Assembly (NCBI GenBank): GCA_946539105.1
Contig: CAMNHG010000072.1
Span: 1 to 6,523, forward strand
From: an uncultured Clostridia bacterium
GTDB taxonomy: Bacteria; Bacillota; Clostridia; Oscillospirales; Acutalibacteraceae
DNA: 6,523 bases
Reading direction: 5' to 3'
Notes under the pieces: model-generated
Databases searched by the model: none
The model's input: the letters and a program-made list of their open reading frames with translations, nothing else
Told to the model about the DNA's origin: nothing
Shown: piece after piece, positions 1-5,895 of the stretch
Layout of the letters: every line of letters begins with the position of its first letter
Numbering within the stretch: position 1 is the first letter of the stretch
Position numbers and translations under genes: made by a program

Positions 1-330
1 GTTGACGGCAACTCAAACCGCGTTGCGGCGATTTTGTACGGACCCAAGAGCGTTGTGGTAATCTGCGGAGTTAACAAGATTGTAAAGAACATCGACGAGG
101 CGATTTACAGGGTAAAAACAAAAGCCGCTCCGCCCAACACCGTAAGGCTCGGAATCGACACCTACTGCGCCAAAAAGGGACAGTGCGTATCTCTTAACAA
201 GGAGAATCCCGAGCTGTGCGAGGGTTGCCGCGGAGACGGCAGAATTTGCTGTAACTATGTAGTTTGTGCCCAGCAAAGGCACGTTAACAGAATAAAGGTT
301 ATTATCGTTAACGAGGAGCTGGGCTACTAA
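1..330 (+). CDS. LUD-domain protein (lactate utilization LutC/YkgG-like family), 5'-truncated by the window
   Basis: The frame is open from base 1 to the TAA at 328-330, giving 109 residues of the C-terminal half; the true start lies before the window. The visible protein begins VDGNSNRVAAILYGPKSVVV, the typical core of the LUD (DUF162) fold in clostridial 'lactate utilization protein' genes, followed by KIVKNIDEAIYRVKTKAAP (visible residues 26-44). It ends with a Cys-rich tail: C56, C62, C73, C76, C83, C84, with the family-typical RICCNYVV at 81-88 and a final EELGY. In the family a LUD domain is shared with LutB/LutC-type proteins of lactate oxidation, but stand-alone clostridial members have no firmly assigned reaction, so the role here is open. 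The clustered cysteines could bind metal or an Fe-S cluster, which is inference. The TTG at 34-36 is an internal Leu codon and not the start. No typical terminator follows; the gene runs into the hairpin repeat array. Confidence 0.85.
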   Translation, partial: VDGNSNRVAAILYGPKSVVVICGVNKIVKNIDEAIYRVKTKAAPPNTVRLGIDTYCAKKGQCVSLNKENPELCEGCRGDGRICCNYVVCAQQRHVNRIKVIIVNEELGY

Positions 331-331
331 G

Positions 332-450
332 AGCTAAATTGTTTCCGTTGGAAACAGCTAAATCGCGCTTCGCGCAGCTAAATTATTTCGCTGCGCTCAA
401 TAGCTAAATTGCGCTGTCGCGCAGCTGACTTTTGCGAAAGCTGTTTAGCT
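332..450. repeat. Array of AGCTAAAT motifs alternating with small hairpins
   Basis: AGCTAAAT occurs at 332-339, 356-363, 376-383 and 402-409. A degenerate copy (AGCTGACT) lies at 423-430 and an inverted TTTAGCT at 444-450. Start-to-start spacing is 20-26 nt. The spacers are mostly short hairpins: GTTTCC-GTT-GGAAAC (341-355), GCGC-TTC-GCGC (365-375), GCGC-TGTC-GCGC (411-422) and CTTT-TGCG-AAAG (429-440). The spacer at 384-401 is only weakly self-complementary. The array sits between two convergent genes, the LUD gene and the small peptide gene, so it could act as a two-way transcript-end structure; this is inference. It lacks the long repeats and unique spacers of a CRISPR array. Confidence 0.75.
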
Positions 451-463
451 TGACAAAATCACA

Positions 464-556
464 TTAGCCCTTCTTGTTCTGACTGCTGTTCGACTTCTTG
501 TTGTCGCAGTTCTGAGTGCCCTTTGTGTTTTTGTTCTGAGTGTTGTTATTATCCAT
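464..556 (-). CDS. Small Asn/Lys-rich hydrophilic peptide (30 aa), function unknown
   Basis: On the minus strand an ATG (complement 554-556) opens 30 codons ending in TAA (complement 464-466). It is preceded by AAAGGAGGTG (complement 564-573) with a 7-nt spacer, among the best ribosome binding sites in the window, and this is the main reason to believe in the gene. The product starts MDNNNTQNKNTKG and is extremely polar: 9 Asn, 6 Lys, 3 Gln, 3 Thr, 3 Ser, one Cys (C17), and no aromatic or aliphatic residue except the initiator Met. A loose repeat of (T/S)QN is visible at residues 6-8, 14-16 and 25-27. It has no signal peptide or membrane segment and is expected to be cytosolic and unstructured. 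The composition recalls small spore proteins of Firmicutes, but no family motif is recognisable, so that is only a suggestion. No clear promoter was found upstream; a 5-bp inverted repeat GGTAA/TTACC (574-578/585-589) lies directly beside the ribosome binding site. Confidence 0.7.
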   Translation of the reverse strand: MDNNNTQNKNTKGTQNCDNKKSNSSQNKKG

Positions 557-563
557 AGATAAA

Positions 564-573
564 CACCTCCTTT
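564..573 (-). promoter_or_regulatory. Strong Shine-Dalgarno site of the 30-aa peptide gene
   Basis: Read on the minus strand the site is AAAGGAGGTG, nearly full complementarity to the 3' end of 16S rRNA, 7 nt before the ATG. It decides both the existence and the start of this very short gene. Confidence 0.8.
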
Positions 574-624
574 GGTAATTATTGTTACCGCAAATTTCGG
601 TATTATTCGGATTCGGGAAAATTT

Positions 625-1944
625 ATGCAGGAATTTTTAGATAGAATGAAAGCCCTGCTCGGTGACGAGTATAATTCTTTTTTAGAATATTATGAGGGCG
701 AAAACTTCAGAGGACTTAGGGTAAACACCCTGAAATGCTCTGTCGAAAAACTAAAGAGCATAATCGGCTTTGAGCTTAAGCCTACGCCGTTTTGCGGTGA
801 GGGCTTTTATATTCCCGACGGCGTTCAGTCGCCGGGCAACAGTCCGCTCCACCACTGCGGAGCGTTTTATGTTCAGGAGCCGTCCGCGACCTCGGCGGTT
901 GAAATGCTGTGTGTGGAAAAGGGCGACCTTGTGCTCGACCTCTGCGCCGCTCCCGGCGGAAAGAGCACGCAAATCGGCGCGAAGCTGGGCGGAACAGGGC
1001 TTTTGTGGAGCAATGAGATTGTAAAAAGCCGTGCTAATATTCTTTTATCGAATATTGAACGGATGGGAATTAGTAATGCTGTTGTCTCAAACACGCGTCC
1101 CGACGTGCTCTGCCCAAGGCTTGCCGGAAAGTTTGACAAGGTGCTTGTTGACGCTCCGTGCAGCGGCGAGGGAATGTTCCGCAAGAACAGCTCGGCTCAG
1201 ATGGAATGGAGCGTAAGCCACGTCAAAAGCTGTGCCGAACGTCAGCTCAACATCCTGAACAGCGCAAAAACCGCGCTTAAAGACGGCGGCGTTATGGTCT
1301 ACTCCACCTGCACCTTCTCGAACGAGGAGAACGAGGGCGTTATCACGCGATTTTTAGAGGAAAATCCCGAATTTTCGATTGAGGATTCGGGCGTTAGCTT
1401 CGGCAGACCTACCCTTGAATACGCGCGGAGGATTTTCCCGATGGACGGCGGCGAGGGGCATTTTGCCGTGCGCCTGAGAAAAAGCGGACAATCGCGCAAA
1501 ACCGAACCAATCCCCGGCATACAAAAGATTGACAGCAAAATCCTCGATTTTTACGATTCTCTGTTTAAGGGCAGACCGTTCGGCGAGAATATCGAGGTTA
1601 AGAACAATAAAATTATTATTCTTTCAAAGAATTATGATATAGATTTAAAAGGCTTGCCGATACTGCGCGCAGGCGTGGTTTTGGGCGAGTTTGTCAAAAA
1701 CCGCATTGAGCCCCACCACAGTGCCTTTGCCGCGACAAAAATGACCGACTGTGTTCAAAGCGTAGATTTTGACGTGAACAGCCCCGAGATTAAGGCGTAT
1801 CTCCACGGTGAGGAAATTGACGTTCCGCGCGATATTAAAGGCTACTGCGCCGTGTGCGTAAACGGAATTACGCTGGGATTCGGCAAGGCTTCAAACGGCA
1901 GGCTCAAAAATAAATATCCGAAAGGATTAAGGACGTTAAAATGA
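625..1944 (+). CDS. rsmF: RsmF-like 16S rRNA (cytosine-C5)-methyltransferase (RsmB/NOP family)
   Basis: The 439-residue protein is an S-adenosylmethionine-dependent RNA m5C methyltransferase. Visible in order: an N-terminal RNA-binding part with LRVNTLK (31-37); a motif with QEPSA (84-88); SAM-binding motif I DLCAAPGGKS (105-114); motif IV DAPCSGEGMF (176-185) with C179; and motif VI YSTCTF (226-231) with C229, the expected catalytic nucleophile of this family. FPMDGGEGHFAVRL (271-284) ends the catalytic core and is typical of the RsmF branch. Residues from about 300 match the extra C-terminal RsmF/PUA-like part, which plain RsmB lacks. By family knowledge the target is one or more cytosines of the 16S decoding region; which ones cannot be told from sequence. 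The start at 625 fits the family N-terminus (MQEFLDRMKALLGDEY), although no good Shine-Dalgarno site is seen, only a G-rich ATTCGGG at 611-617. The stop overlaps the rsmA start, indicating translational coupling. The family call is firm; the exact RsmF orthology is less so. Confidence 0.9.
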   Translation: MQEFLDRMKALLGDEYNSFLEYYEGENFRGLRVNTLKCSVEKLKSIIGFELKPTPFCGEGFYIPDGVQSPGNSPLHHCGAFYVQEPSATSAVEMLCVEKGDLVLDLCAAPGGKSTQIGAKLGGTGLLWSNEIVKSRANILLSNIERMGISNAVVSNTRPDVLCPRLAGKFDKVLVDAPCSGEGMFRKNSSAQMEWSVSHVKSCAERQLNILNSAKTALKDGGVMVYSTCTFSNEENEGVITRFLEENPEFSIEDSGVSFGRPTLEYARRIFPMDGGEGHFAVRLRKSGQSRKTEPIPGIQKIDSKILDFYDSLFKGRPFGENIEVKNNKIIILSKNYDIDLKGLPILRAGVVLGEFVKNRIEPHHSAFAATKMTDCVQSVDFDVNSPEIKAYLHGEEIDVPRDIKGYCAVCVNGITLGFGKASNGRLKNKYPKGLRTLK

Positions 1945-2792
1945 GAGGACTTTCCGACATCGGAACAATTAAAGATATTTTACACCGTCACGGCTTTACC
2001 TTTTCAAAGGCACTCGGTCAAAACTTCCTGATAAATCCGTCCGTTTGCCCCAGAATGGCAGAGCTTTCGGGAGCAGGTGAGGGAGTAGGAGTAATCGAAA
2101 TCGGCCCCGGAATCGGCGTGCTGACCAACGAGCTGTGCCAGCTTGCGGACAAGGTTGTCGCGGTTGAGCTCGACAAACGGCTTATCCCGGTGCTCGGCGA
2201 AACGCTCGCGGAGTATAGCAATATAAAAGTGATAAACGCCGACGTGCTCGAGCTTGATTTGAACAAGCTGATTGAGGACGAATTATCGGGAATGGAGGTC
2301 GTAATCTGCGCCAATCTGCCGTATTACATCACCTCTCCCGTGATTATGAAGCTGCTTGAGGACAAGCTGCCTATTGCCGCAATCACGGTTATGGTGCAAA
2401 AGGAAGCCGCGCAGCGGATTTGTGCGCCTGTCGGCTCGCGCGAGAGCGGAGCGGTTACGGTTTCGGTCAACTACTATGCCGAGCCGAGTTTACAATTTCA
2501 CGTAAGTGCAGGCAGCTTTATGCCTGCTCCAAAGGTCGATTCCGCCGTAATCAGGCTTGACGTAAGGAAAGAACCGCCCGTAAAAACGGACGAAAAAAAG
2601 TTTTTCAAGGTGGTAAAGGCGGCGTTTTCTCAGCGCAGAAAGGTAATCTCAAACTCGCTCAGCTCAGGGCTTAAAATGAGCAAGGACGAGATTAACGGCG
2701 TTTTATCCGCGGCAAATGTGCCGCCGAACGCCAGAGCTGAGAAACTGAGCTTAAATGATTTTGCGGCGATTGCCGGTAATTTGAGGGATTGA
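1941..2792 (+). CDS. rsmA: 16S rRNA (adenine1518-N6/adenine1519-N6)-dimethyltransferase RsmA (KsgA)
   Basis: At 283 residues this is a typical full-length bacterial KsgA. It dimethylates the two adjacent adenines in the 3'-terminal loop of 16S rRNA and serves as a late checkpoint of small-subunit assembly. Visible motifs: LGQNFLINP (25-33), SAM motif I EIGPGIGVLT (53-62), acidic motif II VELDK (75-79), NADV (99-102), catalytic motif IV NLPYYITSPVI (125-135), SFMPAPKVDSAVIRL (192-206), AFSQRRK (228-234), and the C-terminal helical domain ending RAEKLSLNDFAAIA (265-278). No key residue is missing. The ATG at 1941 overlaps the rsmF TGA by 4 nt (ATGA), with AAGGA shortly upstream, so the gene is translated with rsmF. 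Pairing two 16S rRNA methyltransferases in one operon makes functional sense. Loss of KsgA gives kasugamycin resistance in other bacteria. Confidence 0.97.
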   Translation: MRGLSDIGTIKDILHRHGFTFSKALGQNFLINPSVCPRMAELSGAGEGVGVIEIGPGIGVLTNELCQLADKVVAVELDKRLIPVLGETLAEYSNIKVINADVLELDLNKLIEDELSGMEVVICANLPYYITSPVIMKLLEDKLPIAAITVMVQKEAAQRICAPVGSRESGAVTVSVNYYAEPSLQFHVSAGSFMPAPKVDSAVIRLDVRKEPPVKTDEKKFFKVVKAAFSQRRKVISNSLSSGLKMSKDEINGVLSAANVPPNARAEKLSLNDFAAIAGNLRD

Positions 2793-2793
2793 T

Positions 2794-3036
2794 ATGGGTA
2801 CAAAAATGAACGCTTGTTTTAAAATCGGATTTATATTTTTGCTTGTCTGCGCCGCTTTGCTTGCTGGCGCGCTGATTTTCGGCTATATTTTGTCGAACGA
2901 AAAGGTGTGTATGTTTATGGCGATGGGCGGAGTTGTGCTCGCTTTTGCGGGACTGATTTTAGTGCTCGTCAGCAAGCCGAAAAAGAAAAAATCCAAAAAG
3001 GCAAAACCTATAGAAAATGTTGACAATGAATTATAG
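2794..3036 (+). CDS. Small two-helix membrane protein with Lys-rich tail, function unknown
   Basis: The 80-residue protein has two predicted transmembrane segments, about residues 10-32 (IGFIFLLVCAALLAGALIFG) and 38-59 (VCMFMAMGGVVLAFAGLILV). They are joined by a very short loop (SNEK) and followed by a strongly basic tail (KPKKKKSKKAK, 61-71) and an acidic end (ENVDNEL). By the positive-inside rule both termini should be cytoplasmic. I recognise no family. The start is 1 nt after the rsmA stop, with GAGGG about 6 nt upstream inside the rsmA end, so it is very probably the last gene of the rsmF-rsmA operon. The ATG at residue 5 is a possible alternative start but has no better ribosome binding site. 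The last codons overlap the -35 box of the next promoter. No terminator separates it from the riboswitch leader. Confidence 0.75.
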   Translation: MGTKMNACFKIGFIFLLVCAALLAGALIFGYILSNEKVCMFMAMGGVVLAFAGLILVLVSKPKKKKSKKAKPIENVDNEL

Positions 3037-3048
3037 GTGTGGTATAAT
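3020..3048 (+). promoter_or_regulatory. Consensus sigma-A promoter of the riboswitch-ATPase unit
   Basis: TTGACA at 3020-3025 and TATAAT at 3043-3048 are separated by exactly 17 bp. An upstream TGG directly before the -10 gives an extended -10 (TGnTATAAT). The start of transcription is expected around 3054-3056, just ahead of the aptamer. The -35 lies inside the last codons of the small membrane protein gene and the -10 just after its stop. Such a strong promoter fits a gene whose control is exerted later, by termination in the leader. Confidence 0.9.
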
Positions 3049-3056
3049 TTTTAACG

Positions 3057-3187
3057 ATAAAGGGGAGTAGTTCGCGGCAATAGCCGTGGTATATTTCGTC
3101 AATCTCATACCGCTTTGCGGTATCGGATATACTCTAAAGAACGAGACTTTTATTGCATTCGGTATGAGCGCAATAAAGGTCTTTTTT
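3057..3187 (+). promoter_or_regulatory. yybP-ykoY manganese riboswitch (aptamer plus expression platform)
   Basis: The leader has the two hallmark segments of the yybP-ykoY class: AAAGGGGAGTAG (3059-3070) and ACGAGAC (3141-3147), plus GTCAA (3099-3103) in the third-helix loop region. Pairings I can draw: P1 ATAAAGG (3057-3063) with CTTTTAT (3147-3153, one G-U); its extension GTTC (3070-3073) with GAAC (3139-3142); a hairpin CGGC (3075-3078) with GCCG (3083-3086); and a long helix GTATAT (3089-3094) with ATATAC (3127-3132), topped by ATACCGC (3107-3113) with GCGGTAT (3117-3123). This class is known to bind Mn2+ and to turn on Mn2+ exporters, including P-type ATPases, which matches the gene downstream. 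The P1 3' strand is shared with the terminator that follows, so Mn2+ binding should prevent termination (ON switch). The mechanism is inferred from the fold and family knowledge. Confidence 0.92.
3144..3187 (+). terminator. Rho-independent terminator of the riboswitch expression platform
   Basis: AGACTTTTATTGC (3144-3156) pairs with GCAATAAAGGTCT (3170-3182) over 13 bp with a single T-G wobble. The loop is 13 nt, and the 3' arm runs into a T tract (3182-3187, then G and more T). Its 5' arm contains bases 3147-3153 of aptamer helix P1, so the terminator and the ligand-bound aptamer exclude each other. It also stands in the path of any transcript reading through from the rsmF-rsmA operon. Confidence 0.92.
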
Positions 3188-3217
3188 GTTTATTATTCAC
3201 CCCTAAAGGAGTAATGT

Positions 3218-5833
3218 ATGGAAAAATGGTATCAAAAAACAGGCTCTGAGGCACTGGGCAGCTTCGGCGTTACAACCGACGGTTTAAGTTCCGAAAAAGC
3301 CGCCGAGCTGTTAAAGAAAAACGGAGAAAATAAGCTCGCCGAGGGCAAAAAGAAAACTGTGCTGCAGGTGTTCCTAAGCCAGTTTGCGGATTTACTTGTA
3401 ATAATCCTTATAATCGCGGCGATAATCTCAATGTTCTCAGGCAATATCGAGAGCACAATCGTTATCTTCGCGGTAATTATCCTTAACGCCGTGCTCGGTA
3501 CGGTTCAGCACGTAAAGGCAGAAAAATCGCTTGACAGCCTAAAGTCGCTTTCATCCCCGAGCGCGAAGGTTATCCGCGACGGAAAGAAGATTGAAATCGA
3601 CTCAAAAAATGTAGTCGAGGGAGACATTATCGTGCTCGAGGCAGGCGACCTTGTTGTTGCCGACGGCAGAATTATCCACAACTACTCGCTTCAGGTCAAC
3701 GAAAGCTCGCTGACAGGCGAATCGACAAATGTCGATAAAAGCGACGAAACCCTTGACGGCGAGGTTCCGCTTGCAGACCGCGTGAATATGGTGTTCTCAG
3801 GCAGCCTTGTAACCTACGGCAGAGCAATGGTGCTTGTAACCGCCACGGGAATGAATACCGAAATCGGCAAAATTGCCGACCTTATGAACTCCGCAAAGGA
3901 GAAAAAAACACCGCTCCAGCAGAGTCTCGACAAGTTCTCGAGCACGCTCGCAATTATCATTATGGCAATCAGCGTGCTTGTGTTTGTGCTGTCAATGGCG
4001 CAGAAGGGCTGGCAGTGGTCGTTTGACAATATCATCGGCTCGCTGATGTACGCCGTAGCACTTGCCGTCGCGGCAATCCCCGAGGCACTAGGCTCGATTG
4101 TAACCATCGTTCAGGCGATGGGCACTCAGAAAATGGCAAAGGAAAACGCCGTAATCAAAGACTTAAAGGCGGTAGAAAGCCTCGGTTGTGTGTCGGTAAT
4201 CTGCTCTGATAAGACCGGAACGCTAACCCAGAACAAAATGACTGTTCAAAAGATTTTTATTGCCGGCGAGAGCATTCGCGAGGAAGAGCTTGACATCAAA
4301 TACCCCAGCCACCGCAGGCTGATTTACGATATGGTGCTAAACAACGACTCAAGCATTGTTGACGGAAAGGGAATAGGCGACCCTACAGAGTACGCGCTGA
4401 TTGAAACCTCGCGAAACATCGGAATTGACGAGGTTGTTATCCGCGATACGCTCGACCGCGAGGAGGAGGTTCCGTTTGACTCCGACCGCAAGATGATGAG
4501 CACAAAGTACACCATTCACGGAGTTCCGCATGTGCTTACCAAGGGCGCGCTTGACTCAATTCTTGACCGCTGTATCAGCATTGCGGAAAAGGATACCGTC
4601 CGCCCGATTACTGATGAAGATAAAAGAATAATTCTTGAGCAGAATAATAAATACTCAACTGAGGGCTTGCGTGTCCTCACCTTCGCGTATAAAGAGACCA
4701 AAGAGGAGCTTACCGAGGAAACCGAGTACGGCTACACCTTCCTCGGACTTGTATCTATGATAGATCCTCCGCGCGAGGAGAGCAAGCAGGCGGTTGCCGA
4801 TGCAATCAGGGCAGGTATCAAGCCGATTATGATTACCGGAGACCATAAAATTACCGCATCGGCAATAGCAAAGCAAATCGGAATTATGCGTGTCGGCGAT
4901 ATGGCTGTAACAGGTATGGAGCTTGACGCAATGGATGATAACGAGCTTGATGAAAAGCTCGATAAAATCTCGGTCTACGCGCGTGTGTCACCCGAAAATA
5001 AAATCAGAATAGTTGAAGCGTGGCAGAAGAAGGGCAACATCGTGTCCATGACCGGCGACGGCGTAAACGACGCTCCTGCACTGAAAAAAGCCGACATCGG
5101 CGTTGCTATGGGAATCACAGGCACCGAGGTTTCAAAGGACGCCGCGTCGATGATTTTGCAGGACGATAACTTCGCCACAATCATCAAGGCTGTCGCAAAC
5201 GGCAGAAATGTTTACCGCAACATCAGCAACGCGATACTGTTCCTGCTTTCGGGCAATATGGCGGCGATTATCACCGTTTTGTTCACTTCGCTTTTGGCAC
5301 TTCCGGTGCCGTTTGAGCCGGTTCACCTGCTGTTTATCAACCTGCTTACCGACTCGCTTCCTGCTATCGCAATCGGTATGGAGCCGCCCGAGGACGGACT
5401 GCTCTCGCAAAAGCCGCGTGATCCCAAGCAGGGAATCCTTACAAAGAAGTTTACCTCGCTTATGTTCGGACTCGGCGCGCTGATTTCGGTATCGGTAATC
5501 ATAGCGTTCTACCTCGGACTTCAGCAGAGCCCTGCAGTCGCGAGCACAATGGCGTTTGCTACCCTTACGCTCGCAAGGCTTTTCCATGGCTTCAACTGCC
5601 GTTCGGAAAGCTCGATTTTCAAAATCGGCTTCACCTCAAACACCGCCGGAATCGGAGCTTTTGTGCTCGGAGTTCTGCTCCTCGCGCTTGTTATCTTTGT
5701 GCCGGGACTTCATTCGCTCTTTGCTGTTGCGGACGTCACGGCTTCACAGGCAGGAATAGTTTTAGCCCTTGCTGCCGCGCCGACAATTCTTATTCAGATT
5801 ATTAAGGTTATTGTCGAAAAAATAAAAAAATAA
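3218..5833 (+). CDS. P-type cation ATPase, PMCA/PMR1-like (type II), probable Mn2+ or Ca2+/Mn2+ exporter
   Basis: The 871-residue protein is a complete P-type ATPase. It has an N-terminal cation-ATPase domain (1-50), actuator domain with LTGES (165-169), phosphorylation motif DKTGTLT (331-337, D331), nucleotide-binding KGA (442-444), TGDH (540-543) and hinge TGDGVNDAP (612-620). About ten membrane segments are visible: four before residue 300 and six from about 671. Ion-site residues compared with SERCA: E289 in M4 (IPEAL), N680 in M5, and N708, T711, D712 in M6 (NLLTD) are kept. The M5 glutamate of SERCA site I is replaced by A683 (GNMAAI), as in single-site PMCA/PMR1-type pumps. It should therefore move about one divalent cation per ATP out of the cytoplasm. 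Sequence alone cannot separate Ca2+ from Mn2+; the Mn2+ riboswitch upstream argues for Mn2+. The start is set by AAAGGAG (3205-3211), 6 nt upstream; an out-of-frame ATG at 3214 is ignored. No terminator is seen downstream. Confidence 0.95.
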   Translation: MEKWYQKTGSEALGSFGVTTDGLSSEKAAELLKKNGENKLAEGKKKTVLQVFLSQFADLLVIILIIAAIISMFSGNIESTIVIFAVIILNAVLGTVQHVKAEKSLDSLKSLSSPSAKVIRDGKKIEIDSKNVVEGDIIVLEAGDLVVADGRIIHNYSLQVNESSLTGESTNVDKSDETLDGEVPLADRVNMVFSGSLVTYGRAMVLVTATGMNTEIGKIADLMNSAKEKKTPLQQSLDKFSSTLAIIIMAISVLVFVLSMAQKGWQWSFDNIIGSLMYAVALAVAAIPEALGSIVTIVQAMGTQKMAKENAVIKDLKAVESLGCVSVICSDKTGTLTQNKMTVQKIFIAGESIREEELDIKYPSHRRLIYDMVLNNDSSIVDGKGIGDPTEYALIETSRNIGIDEVVIRDTLDREEEVPFDSDRKMMSTKYTIHGVPHVLTKGALDSILDRCISIAEKDTVRPITDEDKRIILEQNNKYSTEGLRVLTFAYKETKEELTEETEYGYTFLGLVSMIDPPREESKQAVADAIRAGIKPIMITGDHKITASAIAKQIGIMRVGDMAVTGMELDAMDDNELDEKLDKISVYARVSPENKIRIVEAWQKKGNIVSMTGDGVNDAPALKKADIGVAMGITGTEVSKDAASMILQDDNFATIIKAVANGRNVYRNISNAILFLLSGNMAAIITVLFTSLLALPVPFEPVHLLFINLLTDSLPAIAIGMEPPEDGLLSQKPRDPKQGILTKKFTSLMFGLGALISVSVIIAFYLGLQQSPAVASTMAFATLTLARLFHGFNCRSESSIFKIGFTSNTAGIGAFVLGVLLLALVIFVPGLHSLFAVADVTASQAGIVLALAAAPTILIQIIKVIVEKIKK

Positions 5834-5837
5834 ATCA

Positions 5838-5866
5838 TTGACATTACCCTTTTCATTCCTTATAAT
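5838..5866 (+). promoter_or_regulatory. ppa: Consensus sigma-A promoter of ppa
   Basis: TTGACA (5838-5843) and TATAAT (5861-5866) with an exact 17-bp spacer, in the 62-bp gap after the ATPase stop. Transcription should start near 5873, giving a leader of only about 20 nt before the ppa ATG. The -10 lies within a 10-bp palindrome TATAATTATA. A perfect promoter fits a constitutively needed housekeeping enzyme. Confidence 0.9.
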
Positions 5867-5882
5867 TATAGTATAACATTAA

Positions 5883-5888
5883 GGGAGG
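5883..5888 (+). promoter_or_regulatory. ppa: ppa ribosome binding site that fixes the start at 5896
   Basis: GGGAGG ends 7 nt before the ATG at 5896. The in-frame TTG at 5890 is only 1 nt from it, too close to be used, so the longer reading with two extra N-terminal residues is rejected. Confidence 0.85.
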
Positions 5889-5895
5889 CTTGCTC

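Noticed and set aside
332..450. CRISPR array
   Set aside because: The repeat is only 8 bp, spacing is irregular at 20-26 nt, spacers are self-complementary hairpins, and no cas gene is near.
450..478. Forward promoter starting with TTGACA at 450-455
   Set aside because: No -10-like hexamer lies 16-18 bp downstream, and the site points into a gene on the opposite strand.
574..589. GGTAA/TTACC inverted repeat as an operator
   Set aside because: Only 5 bp per arm with a 6-nt centre; too short to support without conservation data.
3061..3204. AGGGG (3061-3065) pairing with CCCCT (3200-3204) just before the ATPase ribosome binding site, as translational control
   Set aside because: Only 5 bp, and it would compete with the aptamer core; the terminator already explains the control.
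3214..3216. ATG just before the ATPase start
   Set aside because: It is out of frame and meets a stop after a few codons; spacing from AAAGGAG is also shorter than for 3218.
5132..5587. Minus-strand 151-codon open frame inside the ATPase gene
   Set aside because: It is antisense to strongly conserved ATPase motifs, has no ribosome binding site, and has the Arg/Lys-rich composition of a shadow frame. The other long antisense frames in rsmF, rsmA, the LUD gene and ppa are rejected likewise.
5890..5895. TTG start for ppa, two codons upstream of the ATG
   Set aside because: It is 1 nt from the Shine-Dalgarno GGGAGG; the ATG at 5896 has the proper 7-nt spacing and gives the normal family N-terminus.
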